From assembly GCF_963674925.1 (NCBI RefSeq), contig NZ_OY771647.1:883501-947500 (forward strand): a DNA stretch of 64,000 nucleotides, read 5' to 3'. The notes under the pieces were generated by a model, which saw only the letters and a program-made list of their open reading frames with translations, was not told where the DNA came from and made no database searches. Made by a program: the position numbers and the translations under genes. The stretch comes from an uncultured Draconibacterium sp. (lineage in GTDB: Bacteria; Bacteroidota; Bacteroidia; Bacteroidales; Prolixibacteraceae). Below, piece by piece: positions 36,545 through 46,639 of this stretch; positions within the stretch are counted from its first letter, which is position 1, and each line of letters starts with the position of its first letter.

Positions 36545-38356
36545 TTACACCTCCACTGTTTCGCCATTATTAACAGGAAGCTCAACAATAAACGAGGTAC
36601 CCTTACCTACCTGAGTGGTAAAGTTTATTGTTCCACCATGCATCTCGACAATTTTTTTAACAATATCCAGTCCCATACCGGTTCCTTCCCCCATGTTTTT
36701 GGTTGTATAAAATGGCTCAAAAATCCTCTTATGATGTTCCTTGGGAATACCACACCCCTCATCTGTAATGGTTACTGAAATGCGATTACCATTAACATTA
36801 TCAATGGTTATGGTCAGGTTCCCTTTCTCATTCATTGCATGTACTGCATTTGAAATCAAATTGTTCCAAACCTGCCCCAACTGATCACCATAGGCAATAA
36901 TTACTGGCTCAGCATTGTATTTCCTAACCACATTAACTCCCCTTTTTATTTTGTTGGTGTTTAAGGTAAGTACAGTTTCAATACTTTCTTCAATGTTAAC
37001 AGGAACTTTCTGTCCATCGGCCTTTTTATGGACATAGTTTTTAAGGGCATAAACCACTTTGCCTGTTTTGTCGGATGCTAATAAAATATTTCCCACATTT
37101 TTGGTAAGCGATATAAAATTTCTTGCTGCTTTACAAACGTTATATAGGTTCTTATTCTCCTCCATTTCAGGAGTAATTTTATCCAAATTCATATACACCA
37201 ATAAGTCGGCTAACTTCAACGCATATTCAGGGTGCTTATTTTCGAGTTGCGTGGCAAACATTCGTTTCATTGCTCTTTTTTCTTTTGACGAAAGATAATC
37301 GGTGGTTTTATCAGAATTTTCAAGTAAGTACACATACAGTTCTAAGTCCTCTTTCGAGAACTTCATTATAACCTTTTCAATGTCGTTCTTCAGGTTTGCA
37401 ATTGAATCTTTCATATTTAATGCCGAAGCAGTAATTGCACCAATTGGAGTATTAATTTCGTGAGCAATTCCGGCCACCAATTGTCCTAAGGCTCCCATTT
37501 TTTCCGACTGAACCAGTAGCGTCTGGGTTTTTTTGAGCGTATCAAGCGTATTTTTAAGGTATTCATTTTTCTTATTCAGATCGTCGTGAGCTTCGGTAAG
37601 TTGCCGCTCGTATTCTATCAATTTGGTAATATCCTGCGATATACCAAACGTCCCAATTATTTGCTTGTTTGCATCAAATAGCGGATACTTGGTTGTTTTC
37701 ACATAACTAACTTTACCATCTTCCCAAACTTCCTTTTCCTCCAGAGTTTTTGCCTCACCGGTTTGCATCATCTTCTGTTCATCTTCAAATGCACTTTTTG
37801 CATGTTCGTGACTAAAAAAATCAAAATCAGTCTTCCCAATTGCTTCCGACATACTGTTTAATCCAATATATTTCACCATGGGTTTACTAATCAGTACAAA
37901 GCGACTCTCTTTATCTTTGAAGTAAATATTGAGTGGTATCTCATTCATTAGTTTATTAAAGAAAAACAACTTCTGGCTTATTAGCTTCTGATCTCTTTCG
38001 TAGATATTGATGATTTCAAAAAGAAAAAATTGGGAATAATCTTCTTCAACAGGCGTAATTTTAAATGCTATCGAATATTCATCGTTGTTATTAATTTTTA
38101 TTTCTTGATTAAACTCACTTTCCCTTAACGTCTTTAATTTCTGATTTTCTATCAGCTCATTTATTTCATCGCCATCCGCAATAATTTCCTTAATACTAAA
38201 ACTTTTGGATACACTTTTGGCCAGTCGAAAATAAAGTGCAAAATCATGGTTATACGCCCTAACCATTGATTTATCATCAATAATAGCCATTGGTTTGCTA
38301 ACCAGGTCAATCATTTTTTTAAGGCTCTCGAATGAGAGAATGGTGTTTTCTGCCAT
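36545..38356 (-). CDS. PAS-domain sensor histidine kinase
   Basis: A soluble kinase of 603 residues without a transmembrane helix. An N-terminal PAS-like domain (about 10-115) and a second PAS domain (about 130-245, NIYFKDKESRFVLISKPMVK, ending GISQDITKL) are followed by a coiled coil, the phospho-acceptor H299 in VAGIAHEINTPIGAI, an unusually long helical stretch of about 150 residues, and the ATPase domain (NNLISNAVHAM, DEGCGIP, GEGTGMGLDIVKK). No receiver domain or response regulator gene is adjacent. It lies 166 bases upstream of the zinc-ribbon cluster on the same strand and could share its transcript or control it; this is only suggested by position. Confidence 0.9.
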   Translation of the reverse strand: MAENTILSFESLKKMIDLVSKPMAIIDDKSMVRAYNHDFALYFRLAKSVSKSFSIKEIIADGDEINELIENQKLKTLRESEFNQEIKINNNDEYSIAFKITPVEEDYSQFFLFEIINIYERDQKLISQKLFFFNKLMNEIPLNIYFKDKESRFVLISKPMVKYIGLNSMSEAIGKTDFDFFSHEHAKSAFEDEQKMMQTGEAKTLEEKEVWEDGKVSYVKTTKYPLFDANKQIIGTFGISQDITKLIEYERQLTEAHDDLNKKNEYLKNTLDTLKKTQTLLVQSEKMGALGQLVAGIAHEINTPIGAITASALNMKDSIANLKNDIEKVIMKFSKEDLELYVYLLENSDKTTDYLSSKEKRAMKRMFATQLENKHPEYALKLADLLVYMNLDKITPEMEENKNLYNVCKAARNFISLTKNVGNILLASDKTGKVVYALKNYVHKKADGQKVPVNIEESIETVLTLNTNKIKRGVNVVRKYNAEPVIIAYGDQLGQVWNNLISNAVHAMNEKGNLTITIDNVNGNRISVTITDEGCGIPKEHHKRIFEPFYTTKNMGEGTGMGLDIVKKIVEMHGGTINFTTQVGKGTSFIVELPVNNGETVEV

Positions 38357-38516
38357 TGATTACATTTTAATTCAAGCTGTTGGAATATCACGCTGATCCA
38401 CAGAGTACAACGTTATTTTTGCAATGATACTAAGTTGAACTAAAAAAATGAAGGCTTTATGTTCAATAACAGGAGCCTATTGTAAATCAATACAAAAGCT
38501 AAATCAACAATTAGTT

Positions 38517-40925
38517 TTATTCATATCTGAGTGCTTCGACCGGATTTCGACTGGCCGCCCTGTACGATTGAAAACTTACTGTAAACAATGCGATTACCAA
38601 TGCCAATACTCCGGCTACCACAAAAATCCACCAGCTTAAATCGGTTTTGTAAGCAAAATTCCCGAGCCATTTATCCATGGCAAACCATGCCGCCGGACAG
38701 GCAATAACGAAGGCCAGTGCTACCCATTTGATATAATCTTTGTTTAGCAACGTCAATATCTCGGAAACGCGCGCACCATTAACTTTTCGCACACCAATTT
38801 CTTTGGTACGGTTTTGTGTAATAATCAGCGCCAGGCCAAACAATCCCATGGAGCAAATAAACAAGGCAATAAGCGTAAAAACCGACAGCAAACGTGCCTG
38901 CAGCAGCTCGGCTTTATACACCCGTTTGTACATGGCATCAACGTGCTCGTACTGAAACGGATATTCGGGAAACAGATCGCCCCACACCTTTTTCATATCG
39001 GCCAGTGCCTCATCTTTCATTCCGGGTTTAAACGAAACCACAAAATTTATCAACCACAATTTATCGCGTTTAAAAAGCACCAGCGGCTCTACCTGTTTTC
39101 GTAAACTCGACAAATGAAAGTCTTCAACCACGCCAATAATTTTACCTTTTGGAATGGTAATTCCCGATCCCGGAGATGAAAAAATAAGCTTGAAATCTTT
39201 GCCGATAATATCCTCCGGATCTGAATAATGCAGGCGTTTCATAGCAGCTTTATTGATGATGTATTCGCCCGAACCTTCATTGTCTTTGTTGTTTTCCGAA
39301 AAATTGGTCCCGGCCAAAAACTGCAGGTTGAATATCGATGCAAACGAATAATCGCACGGAAAAACACCAATGCCATCAGAGTTCTGTTCGGGATCTTCCG
39401 ACTCGTAAGCTTCCATTTCAAACGGAAACATATCGTTTGCCTCGCCACCCGGTGGTTCCATCATGGCAGAAACTGACTCGATACTATTGTATTGCAGCAA
39501 TTCCTCTTTAAGCACACCAAACTTTTGCTGAATGCTGGCATGAACCGATTCAAAACAAATCACATTGTCTTGCTGAACGCCCATACTGTTTTTTAGCGCG
39601 TAGTTGGTTTGCCGCGAAATAACAATAACAGTAATAATTAAAGCAATGGAAAATGCATACTGAAAAACGATTAAAACACGGCTGACACCATTTCGATGAA
39701 CCGCCACAGCAGATCCTCTGCTTCCCCCCAACCGAATAGAAGAGAAAACCGATTTCAGAACAGGAAGCATTCCAAATACCAGCGTTAATAAACTGAATGC
39801 CAGAACCAACAGAATAATTGTTGTGGAATTTCCGGCCAGCAAATTCAGCTTATAAAAACGAATGATTCCGGTATTAACCGGCACCGACAGTAAAACGGTA
39901 AAAAGCAAGGCTGCCGCAAGAATACAAACCCCCTCGAAAAAGAAGTATTTAACCACCGCACTTTTTGAGGACCCCAACAACTTGTTTATAAACAGGTATT
40001 TTGCACTGAAACCGCTCATTCCAATATTCAGGTTGGCGTAATTACTTATTGAAATTAGCAGCAAAATAAAAGCGGCAATAGCCAGCACATAAACGTTTCG
40101 GATGTTGCTGTTTTCCTCTATCTCGCGGAGTTTATGCGAGTTTAAATGAATATCGGAAATCTTTTGCAAATGCACTTCGGTATCCATTTCCTCCGGGTTG
40201 GTCTCGTTATTGTTTTTCAGGTAATCGTAAATTCCTGCAGTAACATTTTCAATCGTAGCATTTTCGTTTAAAACCAGGTAAGTCCAGGCCCAACCGTATG
40301 TAAACTGATCAGTAAGCGGAGTAGCCACAAAATCGGGATGAAAATGACTGTTTGCCGGAAAGTCTTGCATTACTCCTGCAATGGTAAAATCCTGGTCTTC
40401 GCCGTAATACTGCCCGGATGGCAAAGTAAGCACCTCTCCCACCGGATTTTTATCCCCAAATACCTTTTGAGCAAAACTTTGGGACACTACCATTGATGCC
40501 GGATTTTCAAGCACGGTTTTTTTATTGCCAATCAACATTTTGGCATCAAAAACATTGAAAAAAGTACTGTCGCATTCAAAAGCCTGCGCCACTTTGTAGT
40601 ACCGCTGATCGTATTTCATTAAACCGCCACGCACCGGACGCAAACGGACAAATTCTTCCAACTCCGGAAGCGCATCACTCATTTCATGAATATACCCGGG
40701 ATTGATTATACGGGCAAAGTGTTTCCCGCTGAAAAAATCGGGATCTGTTATCGTATAACGATAGGTGCGAGTCGATTTCTGATGATACGAATCATAGGTC
40801 AATTCATTTTTCAGAAACAGCGCGATAAATATTATCCCTGTTAAGGCCAGACCAAGCCCGATTATTTTTATCAGGTTTAAAAAGGGATGCTTTTGCAGGT
40901 TTCTTAATACAACTTTCAGTACCAT
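38517..40925 (-). CDS. FtsX/MacB-type ABC transporter permease
   Basis: A permease of 802 residues with the long Bacteroidota layout: one N-terminal transmembrane helix (about 20-42), a MacB-type periplasmic domain, three helices (about 285-395), a helix near 430, a second periplasmic domain and three C-terminal helices. Conserved points are SMVVSQSFAQKVFGDKNPVG, KEIGVRKVNGARVSEI and the end ASRNPVEALRYE. Such proteins work with a MacB/LolD-type ATPase in lipoprotein transport, efflux or mechanotransmission. It is the last permease of the array and lies 120 bases downstream of the only ATPase gene. Its C-terminal region is related to but more diverged than the near-identical ends of the permeases at 52-64 kb. 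Confidence 0.92.
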   Translation of the reverse strand: MVLKVVLRNLQKHPFLNLIKIIGLGLALTGIIFIALFLKNELTYDSYHQKSTRTYRYTITDPDFFSGKHFARIINPGYIHEMSDALPELEEFVRLRPVRGGLMKYDQRYYKVAQAFECDSTFFNVFDAKMLIGNKKTVLENPASMVVSQSFAQKVFGDKNPVGEVLTLPSGQYYGEDQDFTIAGVMQDFPANSHFHPDFVATPLTDQFTYGWAWTYLVLNENATIENVTAGIYDYLKNNNETNPEEMDTEVHLQKISDIHLNSHKLREIEENSNIRNVYVLAIAAFILLLISISNYANLNIGMSGFSAKYLFINKLLGSSKSAVVKYFFFEGVCILAAALLFTVLLSVPVNTGIIRFYKLNLLAGNSTTIILLVLAFSLLTLVFGMLPVLKSVFSSIRLGGSRGSAVAVHRNGVSRVLIVFQYAFSIALIITVIVISRQTNYALKNSMGVQQDNVICFESVHASIQQKFGVLKEELLQYNSIESVSAMMEPPGGEANDMFPFEMEAYESEDPEQNSDGIGVFPCDYSFASIFNLQFLAGTNFSENNKDNEGSGEYIINKAAMKRLHYSDPEDIIGKDFKLIFSSPGSGITIPKGKIIGVVEDFHLSSLRKQVEPLVLFKRDKLWLINFVVSFKPGMKDEALADMKKVWGDLFPEYPFQYEHVDAMYKRVYKAELLQARLLSVFTLIALFICSMGLFGLALIITQNRTKEIGVRKVNGARVSEILTLLNKDYIKWVALAFVIACPAAWFAMDKWLGNFAYKTDLSWWIFVVAGVLALVIALFTVSFQSYRAASRNPVEALRYE

Positions 40926-40940
40926 TTGTGTTTTATTAAG

Positions 40941-41025
40941 ATGTCATTTTGAGTAAAGCATGAACGAAAAATCTGTTACTTTTCAGATTTCTTGTTACAG
41001 ATTTCCCGCTGCGTTCGAAATGACA
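40941..41025. repeat. Intergenic inverted repeat (hairpin element)
   Basis: An imperfect inverted repeat: the left arm (40941-40979) starts ATGTCATTTTGAG and ends ATCTGTTAC; the right arm (40994-41025) starts GTTACAGATTTC and ends GAAATGACAT. The outer nine bases pair perfectly. It separates the ATPase gene from the last permease. It looks like a short palindromic intergenic repeat and not a terminator for the minus-strand genes, because no U-tract follows on that strand. Confidence 0.55.
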
Positions 41026-41045
41026 TTTTTGTGAAATTTGCTTTG

Positions 41046-41714
41046 CTATTCGTCTTCTTTCAAATAACCATCTTTTAAACGAACAATACGGTTTCCGTAT
41101 TTTGCATTTTCTTCAGAGTGCGTTACCTGTATGATGGTCATTCCCTCATCGTTCAGTTTTTTCAGCAATTCCATTATCATTTGTCCCTGCTCGCTGTGCA
41201 GGTTTCCGGTGGGTTCGTCGGCCAGCAGAAGTTTCGGGCTGCCAACGATGGCTCGTGCAATGGCGACCAGTTGTTGCTGTCCACCTGACAACTGACTTGG
41301 GAACAAATCCTTTTTGGCTACAATACTAAACCTGTCGAGCATGTCGGCAACCATTGCTTTGCGCTCTTTTCCCTTCACGCCGCGATATACCAGCGGTGTT
41401 TCAATGTTTTCGTATACATTCATTTCCTCAATCAGGTGAAAAGCCTGAAAGATAAACCCAATATGACTGCGATGATATTGTACTTTTTGCTTTTCCTTTA
41501 ACTTATTGGCCGGCTGATCGAGAAATAAATACTCGCCTTCGTTTGGTTCATCCAGAAAACCAATAATATTCAGCAATGTTGATTTACCGGCACCACTGGG
41601 GCCCATTATTGAAACAAATTCGCCTTGTTTAATATCAAGGTTTACTCCTTTTAATACAAAGGTTCGCTGAAACTTTGCGTCGTAGTACTTGTCGATGTTT
41701 TTTAGTTGTATCAT
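41046..41714 (-). CDS. ABC transporter ATPase, MacB/LolD type
   Basis: An ATPase of 222 residues that powers FtsX-type permeases. Walker A is GPSGAGKST (38-46), the signature is LSGGQQQ (142-148), Walker B is LLLADEP (162-168) and the switch histidine lies in VTHSEENAKYG. The typical EPTGNLHSEQG and FQAFHLIEEMNVYENI follow the MacB/LolD pattern. It is the only ATPase among at least nine permease genes in the window, 40 bases downstream of one permease. It may serve several of them; other ATPases may lie to the right of the window. Confidence 0.95.
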   Translation of the reverse strand: MIQLKNIDKYYDAKFQRTFVLKGVNLDIKQGEFVSIMGPSGAGKSTLLNIIGFLDEPNEGEYLFLDQPANKLKEKQKVQYHRSHIGFIFQAFHLIEEMNVYENIETPLVYRGVKGKERKAMVADMLDRFSIVAKKDLFPSQLSGGQQQLVAIARAIVGSPKLLLADEPTGNLHSEQGQMIMELLKKLNDEGMTIIQVTHSEENAKYGNRIVRLKDGYLKEDE

Positions 41715-41754
41715 AAAAAATAGTTTATTGATTGTCTGATTCCTGATTCAGATA

Positions 41755-44172
41755 TTATTCATACTTCAAACTTTCCACCGCACTTGAATGGGCTGTTTTT
41801 AGTGTTTGATAACTGATGGTTAAGGAGGCGATTGACACCAGTACCACAATGGGTAAAGCAAAAAACCACCAATTCATTTCTGTCCTGAATGCATACGATT
41901 TCAGCCACTCATTCATTCTAAAAAAGGCTAACGGAATACCTAAAATTGCCGAATACAATGTAAGGTAGATAAATTCGCTTGAAAGGTTATAAAACAAACT
42001 CGGCGTTGAGGCTCCCAAAGCTTTTCGGACCCCCATTTCCTTTTTGCGAATTAATCCGGCAAACAGGGCCAGTGCCCATAATCCCAAACAAGCGATAAAA
42101 ATGGCCATCAGTGCAAACAGCCCAAAAATGGTAGCAAACTTCCGATCAAGTGAATACTGAGCTTTATAAAACTGATCGGAAAAGAAATAATCAAAAGTTG
42201 AATCCGGGAAAAACTGATTCCAGATTTCGTTTACTTTTCCCGAAGCAGAAGCAACATCAACTCCAGCAATTTTTACGGATAAATATTTAGGTGGCAACCA
42301 CCCGATGCTGTTGTACATGATCATCATTATTGGCGTATAAGCTTTATTCAGCGATTGTTGATGGTAATTCTCAACCACACCAATTACCTGGTATGGTTCT
42401 GCCACTGTCTCAATTAAAACCTTCTGATCAATGGCATCGGCATTGCTTGCAAAACCCAGCTGTTTCACCGTTTCTTCGTTCAGAATAACCTTTTTTATGT
42501 CGTTGGTAAATGTTTTGTCAAAACCTCTTCCTTCCAGAATATTCATTCCGTAAGTATCCATAAAGTCGTAGTCAACCGTTTGCATTTCGTACAATCGGTT
42601 TTGTTTGGCGGCATCTTCGAACAAACGATTCGATGCAAAAAAGGCCACTTCCATTCCCGGTACCGCATTTGAAATCGTCACATTTTTTACATCGGGCAAC
42701 TCTTTTAACTGGCGTTTAAAACTCATCACTTTCTCCATTAAATTAGGAGTTTGTGCCGGAAATTTAACCACTAAAGTTTTGTCGATGTTTATACCCAGTG
42801 GCTGATTCTGCATGTATTTTAGCTGCGCATAAACGACCAGGGTTCCGCAAATTAAAACCAGCGACGCCACAAACTGAAAAACCACCAAACCTTTTCTCAC
42901 CATGCCAGCACGTTGCGAGTTCAGGTATTTTCCTTTTAATATAATTGCAGGTTTTACATTCGAAAGCACAAGCGAGGGATACAAACCGGAAAGAACGATA
43001 CCCGTTAAAAGAAACAATGTGATTAACACCCAAAAACGCGGCATGTACAAAATTGAAAAGCCAATGTTTTTGCCGATAAATGAATTAAATGACGGAATGA
43101 GCATCAGGAACAATCCGATTGAAACAGCCAGGGCAATAACATTTACCAATGTTGATTCGATTAAAAACTGGATGATCAGTTGCTTTTTCTGTGCCCCCGA
43201 TACCTTCCTCACCCCCACTTCGCGGGCACGCTCCAGCGAGCGCGATGTGGTAAGATTGATGTAATTTATCCAGGCGATAAGAAGAATTGCCAGCGCAATT
43301 AGAATCAATGCTTTTACGGCCTTTGCATTTCCTTTGGCCTCGCGTTCGTACTGCTTTTGCGGTGTCAGATGGATCTCAGCCAACGGTTGTAATTCAATGG
43401 CCCAGGTTTTATTTTTTAACGCATCTTCGGTTTTGTACTTTTCTGCCATTTCCGGAAAAGCTTTTTCAATGCTTGCGGGCGAAATACCGGGTTCCAGCTG
43501 CACATACGAGTAGGTTTCGTGCAGGTACCAGAAATTCTTAATCCAATCAGGCTGTGTATCCCACGACACAAAATAATCGAAATTAAAATGGCTGTTGTCC
43601 GGGATATCTTCCAGTACACCGCTTACCTCACATTCATAAGCCTGGTTCAGTGTTCTGAATTTCAAAATTTTACCCAGCGGATTTTCATTCTTGAAAAACT
43701 TGTGGGCTGCCAGTTGCGAAATAACTACCTTATTCGGAGTGCTTAATGCTGTTGACGCATCGCCATCAATCAGCTTAAACGAGAAAATGGAAAAGAAAGA
43801 AGGCTCGGTAACAACAACGGTATTCTCGCGCGATTTCTCTTCCTCATAACTTACCATTTGTTCGGTGCTGTTAATGGCAATTCGCACATAATCCTGAATG
43901 CCGGGAATGTTTTCTTTCATAGCACTGGCATAACCAAACGATGCTGTTGCCCAATCGTCGGTGAGTGTTTCGCCTTCGTAGAATTTACTTTCCACACGAA
44001 AGATACGATCTGCATTTTCATGCATCGAGTCGTAACTGCGCTCGAAACTTACATAGTTAAAAATGAGCAGGGCCACTACCATGCCAATTACCAAACCGGT
44101 GATATTTATAAAAGTGAAAAGCCTGTTTTTCAACAAGCTACGAAGTGCTACTTTCAGGTAATTTCTAAACAT
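41755..44172 (-). CDS. FtsX/MacB-type ABC transporter permease
   Basis: A permease of 805 residues with eight predicted transmembrane helices and two periplasmic domains. The N-terminus MFRNYLKVALRSLLKNR precedes the first helix; SYDSMHENADRIFRVES, NKVVISQLAAHKFFKNENPLG and REVGVRKVSGAQKKQLI mark the MacB_PCD and FtsX parts, and KKEMGVRKALGASTPSLF the C-terminal FtsX copy. Its end (SSAVESLKYE) differs from the NPVEALRYE end of the other permeases, so it escaped the sequence homogenisation seen in the right part of the array. It lies 40 bases upstream of the ATPase gene and is its most likely partner. Confidence 0.92.
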   Translation of the reverse strand: MFRNYLKVALRSLLKNRLFTFINITGLVIGMVVALLIFNYVSFERSYDSMHENADRIFRVESKFYEGETLTDDWATASFGYASAMKENIPGIQDYVRIAINSTEQMVSYEEEKSRENTVVVTEPSFFSIFSFKLIDGDASTALSTPNKVVISQLAAHKFFKNENPLGKILKFRTLNQAYECEVSGVLEDIPDNSHFNFDYFVSWDTQPDWIKNFWYLHETYSYVQLEPGISPASIEKAFPEMAEKYKTEDALKNKTWAIELQPLAEIHLTPQKQYEREAKGNAKAVKALILIALAILLIAWINYINLTTSRSLERAREVGVRKVSGAQKKQLIIQFLIESTLVNVIALAVSIGLFLMLIPSFNSFIGKNIGFSILYMPRFWVLITLFLLTGIVLSGLYPSLVLSNVKPAIILKGKYLNSQRAGMVRKGLVVFQFVASLVLICGTLVVYAQLKYMQNQPLGINIDKTLVVKFPAQTPNLMEKVMSFKRQLKELPDVKNVTISNAVPGMEVAFFASNRLFEDAAKQNRLYEMQTVDYDFMDTYGMNILEGRGFDKTFTNDIKKVILNEETVKQLGFASNADAIDQKVLIETVAEPYQVIGVVENYHQQSLNKAYTPIMMIMYNSIGWLPPKYLSVKIAGVDVASASGKVNEIWNQFFPDSTFDYFFSDQFYKAQYSLDRKFATIFGLFALMAIFIACLGLWALALFAGLIRKKEMGVRKALGASTPSLFYNLSSEFIYLTLYSAILGIPLAFFRMNEWLKSYAFRTEMNWWFFALPIVVLVSIASLTISYQTLKTAHSSAVESLKYE

Positions 44173-44187
44173 ATTTTAATAAACCTT

Positions 44188-44245
44188 TTATTCATATCTG
44201 AGTGCCTCAATCCCAAGCTTCAGTTGGGGATCTTCGCACTTCTCA
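44188..44245 (-). repeat. Echo of a permease gene end plus hairpin linker (copy 1)
   Basis: After the true stop of the permease at 44246, the minus strand reads a linker that ends with codons for GIEALRYE and a stop (44188-44214), a second copy of the permease C-terminus. The linker can fold: AGTGC...ATCCCAA near the echo pairs with TTGGGGAT...GCAC near the true stop. The following permease starts 15 bases further on. Confidence 0.65.
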
Positions 44246-46588
44246 TTACTCATATCGAAGTGCTTCGACCGGATTTAACAGCGATGCTTTTAATGCCTGG
44301 TATCCACTCGATAGTAAAGTTACAAGAACGGAAATTCCCAACACCAGCATCAAATCAAAAACGGTAAACTGGTATTTATAATGCCCGGGTGTTACATTTT
44401 CAAGAAACCTCGCCAGCGGGTAAACAATAATATTTGCCGCCACAACAAGAATAATAAACTGCCGTGTAATTAACGGCAATATTTGGGCAGCTTGTGCTCC
44501 CTGAACTTTCCTAATTCCAATTTCCTTTACACGTCGCTGCGAGGCAAAAACAACCAACCCAAACAATCCCATTGCCGCAATTAATACCGCCATTATGGTA
44601 AAAAACGCAAATGTATTTTTTGCACTGGTCCATATTTCCAATGCCACCCGGTAAGTTCCTACATCGTACCCATTTACTTCAAAAAGAATATTCGGGAAAG
44701 CCTCGTTTAAAACGGAGTTAATATGCTCAAGGCTGCTTGTCATTGTATTTGGATTCACCTTAAAAGTGAGATCGTTATTACTTGCAAAACCTTCATTTCG
44801 ATACAACAGTACATACGGAATTATTGGATTATGAACATCCTCGATGTTAAAGTCTTTTATAACACCGATTACTGTAAAGTGGCCATTATTCATTTCAAGC
44901 CATTTCCCGATCGGGTTGTCCCAGCCAAATTGTTTTACCGCGGTTTCGTTTATCAAACATGTTTTGGTTTCGGCAGAATAGTCGTTAGAAAAGTTACGCC
45001 CTTCCACCAATGTCATACTCATGGTATTCAGGTAATTTTCGTCAGCCTGGTTCCATCGAGAATAAGCATGATCGTCGGTCGGGCCTCCCTCGTAATGAAC
45101 ACGTGTTCCCCAATTTGAATGCAGCGGTGAATTAATGGATAGGGTCATGTTTTCGATTCCGGGATTTTCGAGTATCCGCTCACGAACCTGCCGGTATGAA
45201 ACCGTGCTATTCACACTTGGTAATTTACAATACAACAGGTTGTCTTTTGTGTAGCCCAGGTCTTTGTTTTTCAAAAATGTAACCTGCTTGTACATCCATA
45301 TACTTGAGGTTAACAGCACAACCGAAAGAATGAACTGAAGATAAACCATGGCGGTTAATCCACGCACTTTCCCTTTGTTAAAAGACCCTCTTCCTTTTAA
45401 AACATTCACAGGTTTTAAACGCGATATAAACAAGGCGGGATAGCTTCCGCCGATAAATCCTGTTACCACAACTGTTGCCAATAAAAACAGCACGAATAAA
45501 GGATTTTGCAGCAACTGAAGATCGATATTCCGGTTTACAACGGTATTAAACACGGGTAGTAGAAGATACGCCAGAAACACTGCAAATACCAGCGAAATAA
45601 GTGCTATTAACACCGCCTCGGTAAGAAATTGTATGCGAAGAATATTTCGGTTGCTACCCGACACTTTGCGAATACCAATTTCAACAGTGCGCATGGTAGA
45701 AAACGATGTGGTTAAATTCATAAAACTTACACAGGCCAGTAAAAGCGTTAAAATTCCAATGAAAGAGAAGAAGTAAATAATAGAGCCCCGGTCGTCGCGC
45801 ACATATTCTTTCAGGTGTAAATTGCTTAAGGGTTGAAGATAGGCAACCTGTTTCGATTCCTTGTCGTAACGCCTTATCACATCTGCTATTTTCTCGTTTA
45901 CCGTAGCGGCCAAAGCCCCGGGTTTTAGCAACACAAAAATCTCGAACGAACTATTGTACCAGCTATCATTGTGTCTTTTTATCAGGTCGGCATTCGATCG
46001 AAAATAAGTGGCTTTAATTGACGACTGCTCAGGAATATCCTGCATAATTCCCGTAACGCGGAGCTCTTGTTTTTTCTCATCAAAAATTATTTTTCCCATC
46101 GCGTCCTGCCCGGGAAAATATCTTTCTGCCATCGATTCACTTAGTACGATTGAATTGGGATCGTCGAGCACATTCTCCTTGTTTCCCCGAATCAATTTAA
46201 ACGAGAAAAAATCAAAGATTGAGGAAGGTACAAGCAGTCCGGTTTGTTCCTTAAAAACACGTTCGTCATCGGGCGATAAATACTCGTTCCATATTTCGTT
46301 GGTGGCGATTGCATTCTCTGCTTCAGGAACATTATCGCGAATGAATTTTGCCATGGGGACAACAGTTTGCCCATTGTCGTCCATCCTGTCGGTCATTTTG
46401 TAGGATTGAACACGATAAATCCTGTCGAAATTTTCATTGAACTTATCGTAGTCCTTCTCATACTGAACATAGCGGGCAACCAAAATAAAAGCTGCCAGAC
46501 CTACAGAAAGGCACAAAATCTGGATAGCAGAAAGCGTTTTCCGTCTTCTGATATTTCTCCAGGCTATTAATATAAAATGTTTAATCAT
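44246..46588 (-). CDS. FtsX/MacB-type ABC transporter permease
   Basis: A permease of 780 residues of the same long layout. Signposts are the N-terminal helix (LCLSVGLAAFILVARYV), YDKFNENFDRIYRVQSY, NSIVLSESMAERYFPGQDAMG, VEIGIRKVSGSNRNILRIQF and, in the C-terminal copy, KEIGIRKVQGAQAAQILP. The last 55 residues (FTVFDLMLVLGISVLVTL, then SLLNPVEALRYE) differ from the near-identical ends of other permeases except for NPVEALRYE. The gene is followed by an echo of its own end at 44188-44214. The GxxExxY gene lies 51 bases upstream. The start at 46588 is supported by the MIKHF...RNIRRRK pattern that precedes helix one. Confidence 0.92.
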   Translation of the reverse strand: MIKHFILIAWRNIRRRKTLSAIQILCLSVGLAAFILVARYVQYEKDYDKFNENFDRIYRVQSYKMTDRMDDNGQTVVPMAKFIRDNVPEAENAIATNEIWNEYLSPDDERVFKEQTGLLVPSSIFDFFSFKLIRGNKENVLDDPNSIVLSESMAERYFPGQDAMGKIIFDEKKQELRVTGIMQDIPEQSSIKATYFRSNADLIKRHNDSWYNSSFEIFVLLKPGALAATVNEKIADVIRRYDKESKQVAYLQPLSNLHLKEYVRDDRGSIIYFFSFIGILTLLLACVSFMNLTTSFSTMRTVEIGIRKVSGSNRNILRIQFLTEAVLIALISLVFAVFLAYLLLPVFNTVVNRNIDLQLLQNPLFVLFLLATVVVTGFIGGSYPALFISRLKPVNVLKGRGSFNKGKVRGLTAMVYLQFILSVVLLTSSIWMYKQVTFLKNKDLGYTKDNLLYCKLPSVNSTVSYRQVRERILENPGIENMTLSINSPLHSNWGTRVHYEGGPTDDHAYSRWNQADENYLNTMSMTLVEGRNFSNDYSAETKTCLINETAVKQFGWDNPIGKWLEMNNGHFTVIGVIKDFNIEDVHNPIIPYVLLYRNEGFASNNDLTFKVNPNTMTSSLEHINSVLNEAFPNILFEVNGYDVGTYRVALEIWTSAKNTFAFFTIMAVLIAAMGLFGLVVFASQRRVKEIGIRKVQGAQAAQILPLITRQFIILVVAANIIVYPLARFLENVTPGHYKYQFTVFDLMLVLGISVLVTLLSSGYQALKASLLNPVEALRYE

Positions 46589-46639
46589 GGTCTTCTCTTT
46601 CTAATCATTGTCTGAATCAGGATATGCAGGATTTTAAGA

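Noticed and set aside
43858..44367. Plus-strand open frame of 169 residues covering the permease start and echo linker
   Set aside because: It overlaps two well-supported permease genes on the other strand and its composition is that of an antisense frame.
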